Assembly: GCF_014204795.1 (NCBI RefSeq)
Contig: NZ_JACHMB010000001.1
Span: 11,932,501-11,996,500 of the forward strand
From: Nonomuraea jabiensis
GTDB taxonomy: Bacteria > Actinomycetota > Actinomycetes > Streptosporangiales > Streptosporangiaceae
Reading direction: 5' to 3'
DNA: 64,000 nt
Made by a program: the position numbers and the translations under genes. Below the pieces are notes generated by a model. It saw only the letters and a program-made list of their open reading frames with translations. It was not told where the DNA came from and ran no database searches. Below are positions 54,242 to 62,055 of the stretch, in pieces. The first letter of the stretch is position 1. The number at the start of each line of letters is the position of its first letter.

Positions 54242-55985
54242 CCTTGATCTCGCAGATCACGGTGCCGGCCGCGACCGTGGCCCCGACCTGGGCGGACATG
54301 CCGACGATGGTCCCGGCCTTGTGGGCGGTGAGCGGCTGCTCCATCTTCATGGCCTCCAGCACCACGATGGTGGCGCCGGCGGCCACGTCGTCGCCGTCGG
54401 CGGCCATCACCTTGACGATGGTGCCCTGCATCGGGCTGACCAGGGCGTTCCCACTGGCGGCGGCCTTGGCCGCGCCTCTCTTCTCGCGCCGGGGGGCGGC
54501 CTTGGCGGCACGCGGCTTCGCGGTGCCGGCGGGGAGCACGACCTCCAGCCGCTTGCCCGCCACCTCGACGGTGATCCGCTCGCGCTCGCCCTGCTCCGGG
54601 GCCTCGGCGGGCGTGCCGTCGTAGGGGGCGATGCGGTTGTCGAACTCGGTCTCGATCCACCGGGTGTGCACGGTGAAGGGCTCCGCGGTGAACGCCTCCT
54701 CCGCCACGACGGCCCGGTGGAACGGCAGCACGGTCGGCATCCCGTCGATCCCGAACTCCGCCAGCGCCCGGCGGGCACGCTGGAGGGCCTGCTCGCGGGT
54801 GACGCCGGTGACGACCAGCTTGGCGATCAGCGAGTCGAAGGAGCCGGGCACGGTCTCGCCCTGCTCGTACCCCGCGTCGAGGCGGACGCCGGGGCCGGAG
54901 GGGGCGCGCCAGCCGGTGATGGTGCCGGGGGCGGGCAGGAAGTTGCGTCCGGCGTCCTCGGCGTTGATCCGGAACTCGATCGAGTGGCCGCGCGGCTCGG
55001 GATCGTCGTAGCCGAGCTCCTCCCCCGCCGCGATGCGGAACATCTCGCGCACCAGGTCGATGCCGGTGACCTCCTCGGTGACCGGGTGCTCCACCTGCAG
55101 GCGGGTGTTGACCTCCAGGAACGAGATCGTGCCGTCCTGGCCGACGAGGAACTCGCAGGTCCCGGCGCCGACGTAGCCGGCTTCGCGCAGGATCGCCTTG
55201 GAGCTCCGGCGCAGCAGGGCCTCCTGCTCCGCGGTCAGGAACGGGGCGGGCGCCTCCTCCACGAGCTTCTGGTGGCGGCGCTGCAGCGAGCAGTCGCGGG
55301 TGGAGACCACGACCACGTTGCCGTACGCGTCGGCCAGGCACTGGGTCTCCACGTGCCGGGGCCGGTCCAGGTAGCGCTCCACGAAGCACTCGCCCCGGCC
55401 GAACGCGGTCACGGCCTCGCGTACGGCGCTGTCGTACAGGTCGGGGATCTCCTCGGCGGTGCGCGCCACCTTCAGCCCGCGCCCGCCGCCGCCGAACGCG
55501 GCCTTGATCGCGATGGGCAGGCCGTGCTCCGCCGCGAACGCCAGCACCTCCTCCACCCCGGACACCGGGTCCGGCGTCCCGGCCACCAGGGGCGCGCCGA
55601 CCCTCTGGGCGATGTGCCGGGCCTGCACCTTGTCGCCGAGCGCGGTGATCGCCGCGGGCGGCGGCCCGATCCACACCAGCCCGGCGTCGACGACCGCCTG
55701 GGCGAAGCCGGCGTTCTCGGCCAGGAAGCCGTACCCGGGATGCACCGCGTCGGCGCCCGACCGCGCCGCCACCTCGATGATCTTCTCGATCGACAGGTAC
55801 GTCTCCCCCGGCGTGGCGCCGCCCAGCGCGTACGCCTCGTCGGCCATCCGGACGAAGAGCGCGTCGCGGTCCTGGTCGGCGTAGACCGCCACGCAGGCGA
55901 TGCCGGCGTCGCGGCAGGCCCGGACGATCCGGACGGCGATCTCGCCGCGGTTGGCGACGAGCACCTTGCGCAAGGTCGTGCTCAC
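54231..55985 (-). CDS. Acyl-CoA carboxylase biotin carboxylase/BCCP subunit (AccA type)
   Basis: GGAGG before the GTG at 55985 sets the start, giving 584 residues. KVLVANRGEIAVRIVRACRD opens the biotin carboxylase domain; ADAVHPGYGFLAENAGFA, AFGGGGRGLKV (ATP loop), EVNTRLQVEHPVTEEVTGID and RINAEDAGRNF follow. The BCCP domain at the end carries VLEAMKMEQPLTAHKAG with the biotinylated lysine, after an Ala/Lys/Arg linker. It carboxylates biotin for transfer by the partner beta subunit, making malonyl- or methylmalonyl-CoA. Third gene of a coupled operon (GTGA overlap with the epsilon gene). Confidence 0.95.
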   Translation of the reverse strand: MSTTLRKVLVANRGEIAVRIVRACRDAGIACVAVYADQDRDALFVRMADEAYALGGATPGETYLSIEKIIEVAARSGADAVHPGYGFLAENAGFAQAVVDAGLVWIGPPPAAITALGDKVQARHIAQRVGAPLVAGTPDPVSGVEEVLAFAAEHGLPIAIKAAFGGGGRGLKVARTAEEIPDLYDSAVREAVTAFGRGECFVERYLDRPRHVETQCLADAYGNVVVVSTRDCSLQRRHQKLVEEAPAPFLTAEQEALLRRSSKAILREAGYVGAGTCEFLVGQDGTISFLEVNTRLQVEHPVTEEVTGIDLVREMFRIAAGEELGYDDPEPRGHSIEFRINAEDAGRNFLPAPGTITGWRAPSGPGVRLDAGYEQGETVPGSFDSLIAKLVVTGVTREQALQRARRALAEFGIDGMPTVLPFHRAVVAEEAFTAEPFTVHTRWIETEFDNRIAPYDGTPAEAPEQGERERITVEVAGKRLEVVLPAGTAKPRAAKAAPRREKRGAAKAAASGNALVSPMQGTIVKVMAADGDDVAAGATIVVLEAMKMEQPLTAHKAGTIVGMSAQVGATVAAGTVICEIKDPA

Positions 55986-56179
55986 AGGGATCCTCCAAGA
56001 CTCCAGCTCGACTCCCGCCATCCGCGGGGGCCGGTCACCAACGGGCGGCGCAGCACACGGCGGCGCGCGGGCGAGCTGCTGAGGCGCGGCTCGGGAACGT
56101 CGTCCTCTGCGAGAGCGCGCAGCGCCACGACCAGCGCCGCCAGCTCTTCCGGCGAAGGGTTGCCCTTGATCACGTTCAT
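55982..56179 (-). CDS. Acyl-CoA carboxylase epsilon subunit
   Basis: A 65-residue protein, MNVIKGNPSPEELAALVVAL then RALAEDDVPEPRLSSSPARR and a C-terminal WRESSWSLGGSL. The NPSPEELAAL block is the usual signature of the small epsilon subunits that stimulate actinobacterial acyl-CoA carboxylases. Its ATG overlaps the beta-subunit stop (ATGA) and its stop overlaps the alpha start (GTGA). A single long frame runs on through the beta gene, but that is a shadow. Confidence 0.9.
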   Translation of the reverse strand: MNVIKGNPSPEELAALVVALRALAEDDVPEPRLSSSPARRRVLRRPLVTGPRGWRESSWSLGGSL

Positions 56180-57714
56180 AGCGGGATGTTTCCGTGCTTC
56201 TTGGGCGGCAGGGCGTCGCGCTTGCCGCGCAGCAGCCGCAGCGCGCGGGTGACCTCGCGCCGGGTCTCGCTGGGCGCGATCACCGCGTCCACGTAGCCGC
56301 GCTCGGCCGCCAGGTAGGGGGTGGCGAGGGTGTCCTCGTACTCGCGTACCAGCTCGGCCCGGAGCGCGTCGGGGTCGTCGGCGGCGGCCAGCCGCTTGCG
56401 GTGCAGGATGTTGACCGCGCCCTGGGCGCCCATCACCGCGATCTGCGCGGTGGACCAGGCCAGGTTCACGTCCGCGCCTAGGTGCTTGGAGCCCATCACG
56501 TCGTACGCGCCGCCATACGCCTTGCGGGTGATCACCGTGACCAGCGGGACCGTGGCCTCGCCGTAGGCGTACAGCAGCTTGGCGCCGCGGCGGATGATGC
56601 CGTTCCACTCCTGCTCGGTGCCGGGCAGGAAGCCGGGCACGTCCACGAGCGTGAGCACCGGGATGCTGAACGCATCGCAGGTGCGGACGAACCGGGCGGC
56701 CTTCTCGGAGGCGTCGATGTCGAGCGTGCCGGCCAGGCGCATCGGCTGGTTGGCCACCACGCCCACCGACCGGCCCTCGACGCGCCCGAAGCCGACCACG
56801 ATGTTGGGCGCGAACAGCGGCTGCACCTCCAGGAACTCGCCGTCGTCCAGCAGGGCCGCGATGACCTCGTGCATGTCGTACGGCTGGTTCGGCGAGTCCG
56901 GCACCAGCGCGTCCAGCGCCAGGTCGTCGGCGCAGAGCTCCAGGTCGGCCTCGAACTCGGGGTGCGGCGGTTCGTCCAGGTTGTTCTGCGGCAGGTAGGA
57001 CAGCAGCGCCCGGGCGTAGTCGAGCGCGTCGTCCTCGTCGTGGGCCAGGTAGTGGGCGATACCGCTGCGGCTGTTGTGCACCCGGCCGCCGCCCAGCTCC
57101 TCGAACGTCACGTCCTCCCCCGTGACCGTCTTGATCACGTCGGGTCCCGTGACGAACATGTGGGACTTCTCGTCCACCATGATCGTGAAGTCGGTGAGGG
57201 CGGGCGAGTAGACGTGGCCGCCCGCGCACGCGCCCATGATGAGGGAGATCTGCGGGATCACGCCGGAGGCCCGGATGTTGCGGCGGAAGATCTCGCCGTA
57301 GAGGCCGAGCGAGACCACGCCCTCCTGGATGCGCGCCCCGGCGCCCTCGTTGATGCCGATGATCGGCACGCCGTTCTTCATGGCCAGGTCCATGACCTTG
57401 CAGATCTTCTGCCCGTACACCTCCCCCAGGCTGCCGCCGGACACCGTGAAGTCCTGCGAGAAGACGCACACCTGGCGGCCGTCGACGGTCCCGTAGCCGG
57501 TCACCACGCCGTCGCCGTACACGAGCGCGCCGCGGGCCAGCGCGTCCAGCTCGACGAAAGAGCCCGCGTCCAGCAGCCGCTCGATCCGCTCCCTGGCGGT
57601 CAGCCTGCCCTTGGCGTGCTGCTTGGCCGCCGCCCGGGCCTCGCCCACGTGGACTGCCTCGTCCAACCGCTCCTTGAGGCGGGCCAGGCTGCCCGCTGTG
57701 CCCTGCGCTGACAT
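56176..57714 (-). CDS. Acyl-CoA carboxylase carboxyltransferase (beta) subunit
   Basis: A 512-residue protein from an ATG preceded by GGAG. LARLKERLDEAVHVGEARAA leads into the crotonase-like carboxyltransferase N-domain with GINEGAGARIQEGVVSL and MGACAGGHVYSPALTDFTIM (the oxyanion-forming glycines). The C-domain has DVPGFLPGTEQEWNGIIRRG, KAYGGAYDVMGSKHLGAD and AQGAVNILHRKRL. It transfers the carboxyl group from biotin to acetyl- or propionyl-CoA. First gene of the three-gene operon; divergent from a TetR regulator 103 bp away. Confidence 0.95.
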   Translation of the reverse strand: MSAQGTAGSLARLKERLDEAVHVGEARAAAKQHAKGRLTARERIERLLDAGSFVELDALARGALVYGDGVVTGYGTVDGRQVCVFSQDFTVSGGSLGEVYGQKICKVMDLAMKNGVPIIGINEGAGARIQEGVVSLGLYGEIFRRNIRASGVIPQISLIMGACAGGHVYSPALTDFTIMVDEKSHMFVTGPDVIKTVTGEDVTFEELGGGRVHNSRSGIAHYLAHDEDDALDYARALLSYLPQNNLDEPPHPEFEADLELCADDLALDALVPDSPNQPYDMHEVIAALLDDGEFLEVQPLFAPNIVVGFGRVEGRSVGVVANQPMRLAGTLDIDASEKAARFVRTCDAFSIPVLTLVDVPGFLPGTEQEWNGIIRRGAKLLYAYGEATVPLVTVITRKAYGGAYDVMGSKHLGADVNLAWSTAQIAVMGAQGAVNILHRKRLAAADDPDALRAELVREYEDTLATPYLAAERGYVDAVIAPSETRREVTRALRLLRGKRDALPPKKHGNIPL

Positions 57715-57746
57715 TCGCCACTCCGCCGATAAGACCCACCGATAAG

Positions 57747-57777
57747 ACTCAGTTTCATATTGACGATACTCAGTTTC
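57747..57777. promoter_or_regulatory. Direct repeat ACTCAGTTTC x2, 21 bp apart
   Basis: ACTCAGTTTC occurs at 57747-57756 and 57768-57777, two helical turns apart, in the 102-bp gap between the carboxylase operon and the divergent TetR gene. It is a good candidate for TetR binding that links carboxylase expression to acyl-CoA supply (inference). Confidence 0.55.
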
Positions 57778-57816
57778 GCTCGCTTGGATACCCCTAACTT
57801 TCGAGACAATGACCAC

Positions 57817-58494
57817 GTGCCGAAACCGCCCATCAGCCAGCGCCTCGCCGAAGCCGCCGTGGCGCTGTTCGACGAGCACGGCTACGACGAGACCACCGTC
57901 GACGACATCGCCGCGCGAGCAGGCGTGAGCCGCAGCACGTTCTTCCGCTACTACCGCTCCAAGGAAGACGCGATCTTCCCCGATCACGACACCCTGCTGG
58001 AGAGGATCGCCGCCCGGCTGCGGGCCTCGACCGCCGACACCGCGATCGTGGCCATCACCGACGCGGTGCGCATCGTGCTCGCCCACTACGTCGACGACGC
58101 CGAGGTGTCGCTGCGCCGATATCGCCTGGTCCGCCGCGTGCCGGCGCTACGCGACAGGGAGATCGCCAGCGTGGCCCGCTACCAGCGGCTGTTCCGCGAG
58201 TTCGTCGGCGAATGGCTGGGCGACTCCCCCGACGCCGGCCTGCGTGCCGAGCTCATGGCCGCCTCCGTCGTGGCCGCGCACAACCAGGTGCTGCGGGGAT
58301 GGCTGCGCGCGGGCGGCACGTACGACCCCTCCGGCCCCCTCGACCACGCGCTCCGGTACGTGATCGCCACCTTCCGCCACCTGGAGCAGCCGCAGGACAG
58401 GGGCGGCCAGATCGTCGTGGCCACCTTCAGCCGCGCGGCCTCACCCCAGGACGTCATGGCCGCCATCCAGCAGCACCTGGAGCCGCCCACTTAG
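57817..58494 (+). CDS. TetR-family regulator, probably of the acyl-CoA carboxylase operon
   Basis: A 225-residue protein from the GTG at 57817; an upstream ATG at 57760 would overlap the operator region and is less likely. ISQRLAEAAVALFDEHGYDE then TTVDDIAARAGVSRSTFFRY and YRSKEDAIFPDHDTL make the DNA-binding domain. The ligand domain has LRRYRLVRRVPALRDREIAS, typical of the FadR/AcnR-like acyl-group regulators. Divergent position and the direct repeats support a role in fatty-acid precursor control. Confidence 0.9.
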   Translation: MPKPPISQRLAEAAVALFDEHGYDETTVDDIAARAGVSRSTFFRYYRSKEDAIFPDHDTLLERIAARLRASTADTAIVAITDAVRIVLAHYVDDAEVSLRRYRLVRRVPALRDREIASVARYQRLFREFVGEWLGDSPDAGLRAELMAASVVAAHNQVLRGWLRAGGTYDPSGPLDHALRYVIATFRHLEQPQDRGGQIVVATFSRAASPQDVMAAIQQHLEPPT

Positions 58495-58534
58495 TTGAGG
58501 CAACCCCTGACGACCCCCTTTTTCCGGAGCGGGC

Positions 58535-59182
58535 TCAGCGGGCGAGGCCCGCGTCGCGGGCCCGGATGATGGCCTCGGTGCGGTCGGCCACGTGCAGCTT
58601 GGCGAAGATGTTGGAGACGTTGTTGCGCACGGTCTTGGGCGACAGGAACAGCTCCGAGGCGATCTGCGGATTCGACCGGCCGGCCGCGATCAGCGTGAGG
58701 ATCTCCAGCTCGCGCGGCGTGAGCTGCGGGAACGCCGAGTCCTCGGTGGGCGGCGCGGTGAAGAACTCGGTCACCCGCCGGGCGATCGACGGCCCGAAGA
58801 TGGCCTCACCGTGGGCGACGGCCTGAATGGCGCGGACGATCTCGGCCTGGTTCGCGCCCTTGAGCAGGTAGCCGCGGGCTCCGGCGCGCATCGCCGCGAA
58901 CAGGGTGGCGTCCTGCTCCGACATGGTCAGCATGACAACTCCGATGTGCGGGCTGTCGGCGACGACCCGGCGGGTGGCCTCGATGCCGTCCAGCTCCGGC
59001 ATGCTGACGTCCATGACCACGATGTCCGGCTGCAGGTCGGCGGCCAGCGCGACGGCCTCCCGGCCGTCCGCGGCGGTGCCCACGACGTCGATGCCGGGCA
59101 GGGAGGCCAGCAGCGCCGCCAGCCCGTCGCGGTAGACCGGATGGTCGTCGGCCAGCAGCACTCGGATCGTCTCATCGGACAC
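58535..59182 (-). CDS. NarL/LuxR-type response regulator
   Basis: A 215-residue regulator. The receiver has IRVLLADDHPVYRDGL, the phosphorylated aspartate in DIVVMDVSMPELDGIEA, the TMSEQD threonine/serine position and LLKGAN lysine. The C-terminal LuxR helix-turn-helix is LTPRELEILTLIAAGRSNPQ then IASELFLSPKTVRNNVSN and IFAKLHVADRTEAI. Its start overlaps the kinase stop by 11 bp. Expected to bind near the palindromes upstream of its own operon. Confidence 0.95.
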   Translation of the reverse strand: MSDETIRVLLADDHPVYRDGLAALLASLPGIDVVGTAADGREAVALAADLQPDIVVMDVSMPELDGIEATRRVVADSPHIGVVMLTMSEQDATLFAAMRAGARGYLLKGANQAEIVRAIQAVAHGEAIFGPSIARRVTEFFTAPPTEDSAFPQLTPRELEILTLIAAGRSNPQIASELFLSPKTVRNNVSNIFAKLHVADRTEAIIRARDAGLAR

Positions 59183-61211
59183 CGGCCACCTCCGTGGTCT
59201 GTTCGAGGGGAAGTCGCGCGCGGACGAGCGTCCCGCCGCCGGGCGGGCAGGTCACCTGGCACTCCCCGCCGAGCTCGGCCGCCCGCTCGCGCAGGGACAA
59301 CATACCGACCCCGGCCTCCACGTCGTGGCCGATGCCGCGGCCGTCGTCGCGTACCGTGATCTCCAGGGTCCGCCCGCGCACGCCGAGCACGATCTCGCAG
59401 TGCGTCGCCGCGGCGTGCCGCACCACGTTGGCCAGCGCCTCCGACACGATGCGGTACGCGGCCACCTCCACCGCCGCGGGCAGCGAGCCGAGCGCGTCGT
59501 CGCCGGTCACCACGATCTGCAGGCCGCCGGAGCGGACCCGGTCGGCCTGCTGCTCCACGGCCCGGAGCACGCCGAGCTCGTCGAGGGCCGGCGGGCGCAG
59601 GTCGTGCACCAGGCGGCGGACGTCGGCCAGCACGACGGAGACCTCGGCCGCGGTCTGCTCCAGGATGCGGTCGGACTCGGCGGGCGCGGTGGCGGCCAGG
59701 TTGCGGGCGGTCTCGATGCGCAGCGCGACGGCGCCCAGGCTGGGGCCGAGGCCGTCGTGCAGGTCGCGCCGGATCCGGCGGCGCTCCTCCTCGCGCGCCG
59801 TGACGAGCCTGGCGCGGATGCGCTGCAGGTCGGCGCTGAGCTCGCTGGCCCGCGCCGCCTGGGCGGCCTGCCGGACGAGGTCGCCGAGCAGCCGCTGGTC
59901 GCGCTCGGTCAGGTCGGCCCGGCACAGGACCAGCCGGCCCACGGCCTCGTCGCGGTAGGCGACCGGCAGCGACAGCTGCGGCCCCTGCGGGGATCCGTGC
60001 TCGACCACGGTACGCACGCCGCCCGGCCGCTCGATCTCCACCCGTACGTACGGCAGCCGGAACGCCTCGGACACCGTGTGGGCCAGCGCGGCGAGCTGCG
60101 CGTCGGGCTCGGTGGTGACCTCGAGCCGTTCGGCGAGCGTCGAGACCATCGCGTACGGGTCGTCGCGCGCCCCGCGCACCAGCCGCCGCGCCGCCCGCCA
60201 CAACCACGTGCGCAGCGGCGCGTAGGCCACCGAGACGATCGCGATCGCGGCCAGCGCGGAGTCGCGCTCGCCCAGCACGCTGCCCGCGACGGTGAACACC
60301 GCCACGTCGATGGCCACCACCAGGACCGCGAGCATCCCGTACAGGAAGGTCGCCGGCAGCAGCCGGTCGATGTCGTAGAGGCGGTATTCGGTCACCGCGA
60401 TCAGCACCGCGGCGGAGGTGAGCGCGATCCCGACGCACATGAGCACCGACGCCAACTGCTGCAGGGGCACCAGGAGCACGAACATGTCGGCCAGCGCGGC
60501 CCAGGTCAGCCAGCGGATCTGGGCGCGCCGCTCCGCGTCCGCCCGCCGGTAGCGGTGCACCATGACCGCGCAGGGGATGATCAGGCTCACCGCCGCCCCC
60601 GCCCGGGCGAGGGCGAGCAGGGCCGCCCACACCTCGTAGGGCAGCTCCAGGCTGATGGCGTCGAGGCCGAGCCGCATGATCTCCGGGGGCAGCGGGGCGT
60701 TCTCGAACCGCATCGTCGCGGACGCCGGCACGAAGATCCACACCAGCGGCAGGTAGCAGGCCAGCCCCAGGCCGGCGATCGACAGCCGGCGCCAGCCCCT
60801 GGCGGCGGGCAGCCGCCCGTCGGGGAAGAGCAGGATCAGCAGCGGCAGCCCGACCAGCAGCGCCGCGCCGAACCTGGCGTAGAACCAGTACGCCGGGGCG
60901 GCGCCGAAAGTCCCGGGCGCGGTGTAGATCGAGTACACCGACCAGGCGCCGGAGAAGCCGTTCAGCGCCCAGTGCACGCCCGACAGGGTCAGCACCCAGG
61001 CGACGGGATGCCGGGGCAGCCGCCGCAGCAGCAGCGCGCCGGGCACCGCCTGGGCCAGGCCCGACACCGCGGCCGGCCAGCTCACGGCTTCGAGGCCGGC
61101 GCCGGGCGGCAACGGGATCCGGGAATTGCGGACGTCCAGCAGCACCGTGCCGACCGTGAGCACGACCGCGAGCACCGCCGGGACCGCGGACAGGCGGCTG
61201 GCTTTTGTCAC
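59172..61211 (-). CDS. NarL-type membrane sensor histidine kinase
   Basis: From the GTG at 61211 it has 679 residues. The N-terminal 350 residues contain about eight hydrophobic helices (for example LAVVLTVGTVLLDV and LPLLILLFPDGRLPAAR), a pattern common in actinobacterial kinases. A GAF-like region runs from about 370 to 470. HisKA_3 has EEERRRIRRDLHDGLGPSLG with the phosphorylated histidine. The HATPase has IVSEALANVVRHAAATHCEI and RDDGRGIGHDVEAGVGMLSL. The ligand is unknown. It forms an operon with the response regulator and is divergent from a membrane protein gene across palindromes. Confidence 0.93.
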   Translation of the reverse strand: MTKASRLSAVPAVLAVVLTVGTVLLDVRNSRIPLPPGAGLEAVSWPAAVSGLAQAVPGALLLRRLPRHPVAWVLTLSGVHWALNGFSGAWSVYSIYTAPGTFGAAPAYWFYARFGAALLVGLPLLILLFPDGRLPAARGWRRLSIAGLGLACYLPLVWIFVPASATMRFENAPLPPEIMRLGLDAISLELPYEVWAALLALARAGAAVSLIIPCAVMVHRYRRADAERRAQIRWLTWAALADMFVLLVPLQQLASVLMCVGIALTSAAVLIAVTEYRLYDIDRLLPATFLYGMLAVLVVAIDVAVFTVAGSVLGERDSALAAIAIVSVAYAPLRTWLWRAARRLVRGARDDPYAMVSTLAERLEVTTEPDAQLAALAHTVSEAFRLPYVRVEIERPGGVRTVVEHGSPQGPQLSLPVAYRDEAVGRLVLCRADLTERDQRLLGDLVRQAAQAARASELSADLQRIRARLVTAREEERRRIRRDLHDGLGPSLGAVALRIETARNLAATAPAESDRILEQTAAEVSVVLADVRRLVHDLRPPALDELGVLRAVEQQADRVRSGGLQIVVTGDDALGSLPAAVEVAAYRIVSEALANVVRHAAATHCEIVLGVRGRTLEITVRDDGRGIGHDVEAGVGMLSLRERAAELGGECQVTCPPGGGTLVRARLPLEQTTEVAGVR

Positions 61212-61241
61212 CTGAGCATTGTCGCCGGATTTGTGTCCCGT

Positions 61242-61323
61242 TGTCCCGGGACAGCCTGTCCCGGGACACGGCGGGGCGCCTCGGGACCGGATCAGGGACC
61301 GGCGGCTCTGCCTGCCCGGGACA
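61242..61323. promoter_or_regulatory. TGTCCCGGGACA palindromes
   Basis: Perfect 12-bp palindromes sit at 61242-61253 and 61257-61268, 15 bp apart centre to centre, and a near copy TGCCCGGGACA at 61313-61323. They lie between the kinase start (61211) and the divergent membrane protein start (61371). They are strong candidates for response-regulator or repressor binding that controls both directions. Confidence 0.7.
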
Positions 61324-61370
61324 GCAGGCCGACATCGTTGGGGGCATCGCAACAAACCGGAAGGAACCCC

Positions 61371-62039
61371 ATGGACGCCCACATCACCAACGAGCCCGCC
61401 CGGGCCCGCACGGACACGCAAGTGCTCGACTCCTCCCCCTACACCGGCGCCGCTCCGGCGGTGAGCGAGCGCGCCGTCCGCCGCGCCGGGATCGGGCTGA
61501 TGGCCGGCTCGCTGACGTGGGCGACGGCCATCTACATCCACGGCACGCAAGGCGTCGGCGTGGGCGAGCGGATCATCGACCTGACCGGGCTGGCGTTCCA
61601 GCTCGGCATCTTCTGCCTGCTCTGGGTGCAGATGAAGACGCGGGCGATCGGCACCTCGCGGGGCGCCGCGGTGGCGCTCAGGCTCGAGGCCGCGGTGCTC
61701 GGCCTCGCCAGCGTCTGGTCGCTGCTGCACGGCGTCCTGCCGGACGGCGTCAAGGACGCGACCTGGCTGGCCTTCCTCGACATCTGCTGGCCGCTGTCGA
61801 TGCTGGGCATGGCCGCGATCAGCGTCAAGCTCGCCGCCACCGCGCGGTGGCGCGGCGTGCTGCGCTGGTGGCCGCTCATCGCGGAGAGCTGGGCGGTCGT
61901 GACCGTCCCCTGCTACCTGCTGGTCGGCGAGCAGCTGGCCCGCTGGGTCGGCGGCACCCACCTGGTCATCGGGTACGCCGCGCTCGGCCTGCTGATGGCC
62001 CTGCGGCCCGCGGCCACGCTCTTCTCCAGATCCGCCTGA
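61371..62039 (+). CDS. Small multi-helix membrane protein of unknown function
   Basis: A 222-residue protein with AAGGAA before the ATG. After a 38-residue hydrophilic N-terminus there are about six hydrophobic segments, including LMAGSLTWATAIYIHGTQGV, GLAFQLGIFCLLWVQM and LDICWPLSMLGMAAISV. No family is recognised with certainty. Its divergent placement next to a sensor kinase, with shared palindromes, suggests it is part of the regulated output. It ends 17 bp before the SARP-type gene, so the two may be co-transcribed. Confidence 0.75.
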   Translation: MDAHITNEPARARTDTQVLDSSPYTGAAPAVSERAVRRAGIGLMAGSLTWATAIYIHGTQGVGVGERIIDLTGLAFQLGIFCLLWVQMKTRAIGTSRGAAVALRLEAAVLGLASVWSLLHGVLPDGVKDATWLAFLDICWPLSMLGMAAISVKLAATARWRGVLRWWPLIAESWAVVTVPCYLLVGEQLARWVGGTHLVIGYAALGLLMALRPAATLFSRSA

Positions 62040-62055
62040 TCGAACTGGACGTGCT

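Noticed and set aside
55982..57739. A 585-residue protein ending in the epsilon subunit
   Set aside because: Residues before MNVIKGNPSPEE are an out-of-frame shadow of the carboxyltransferase gene.
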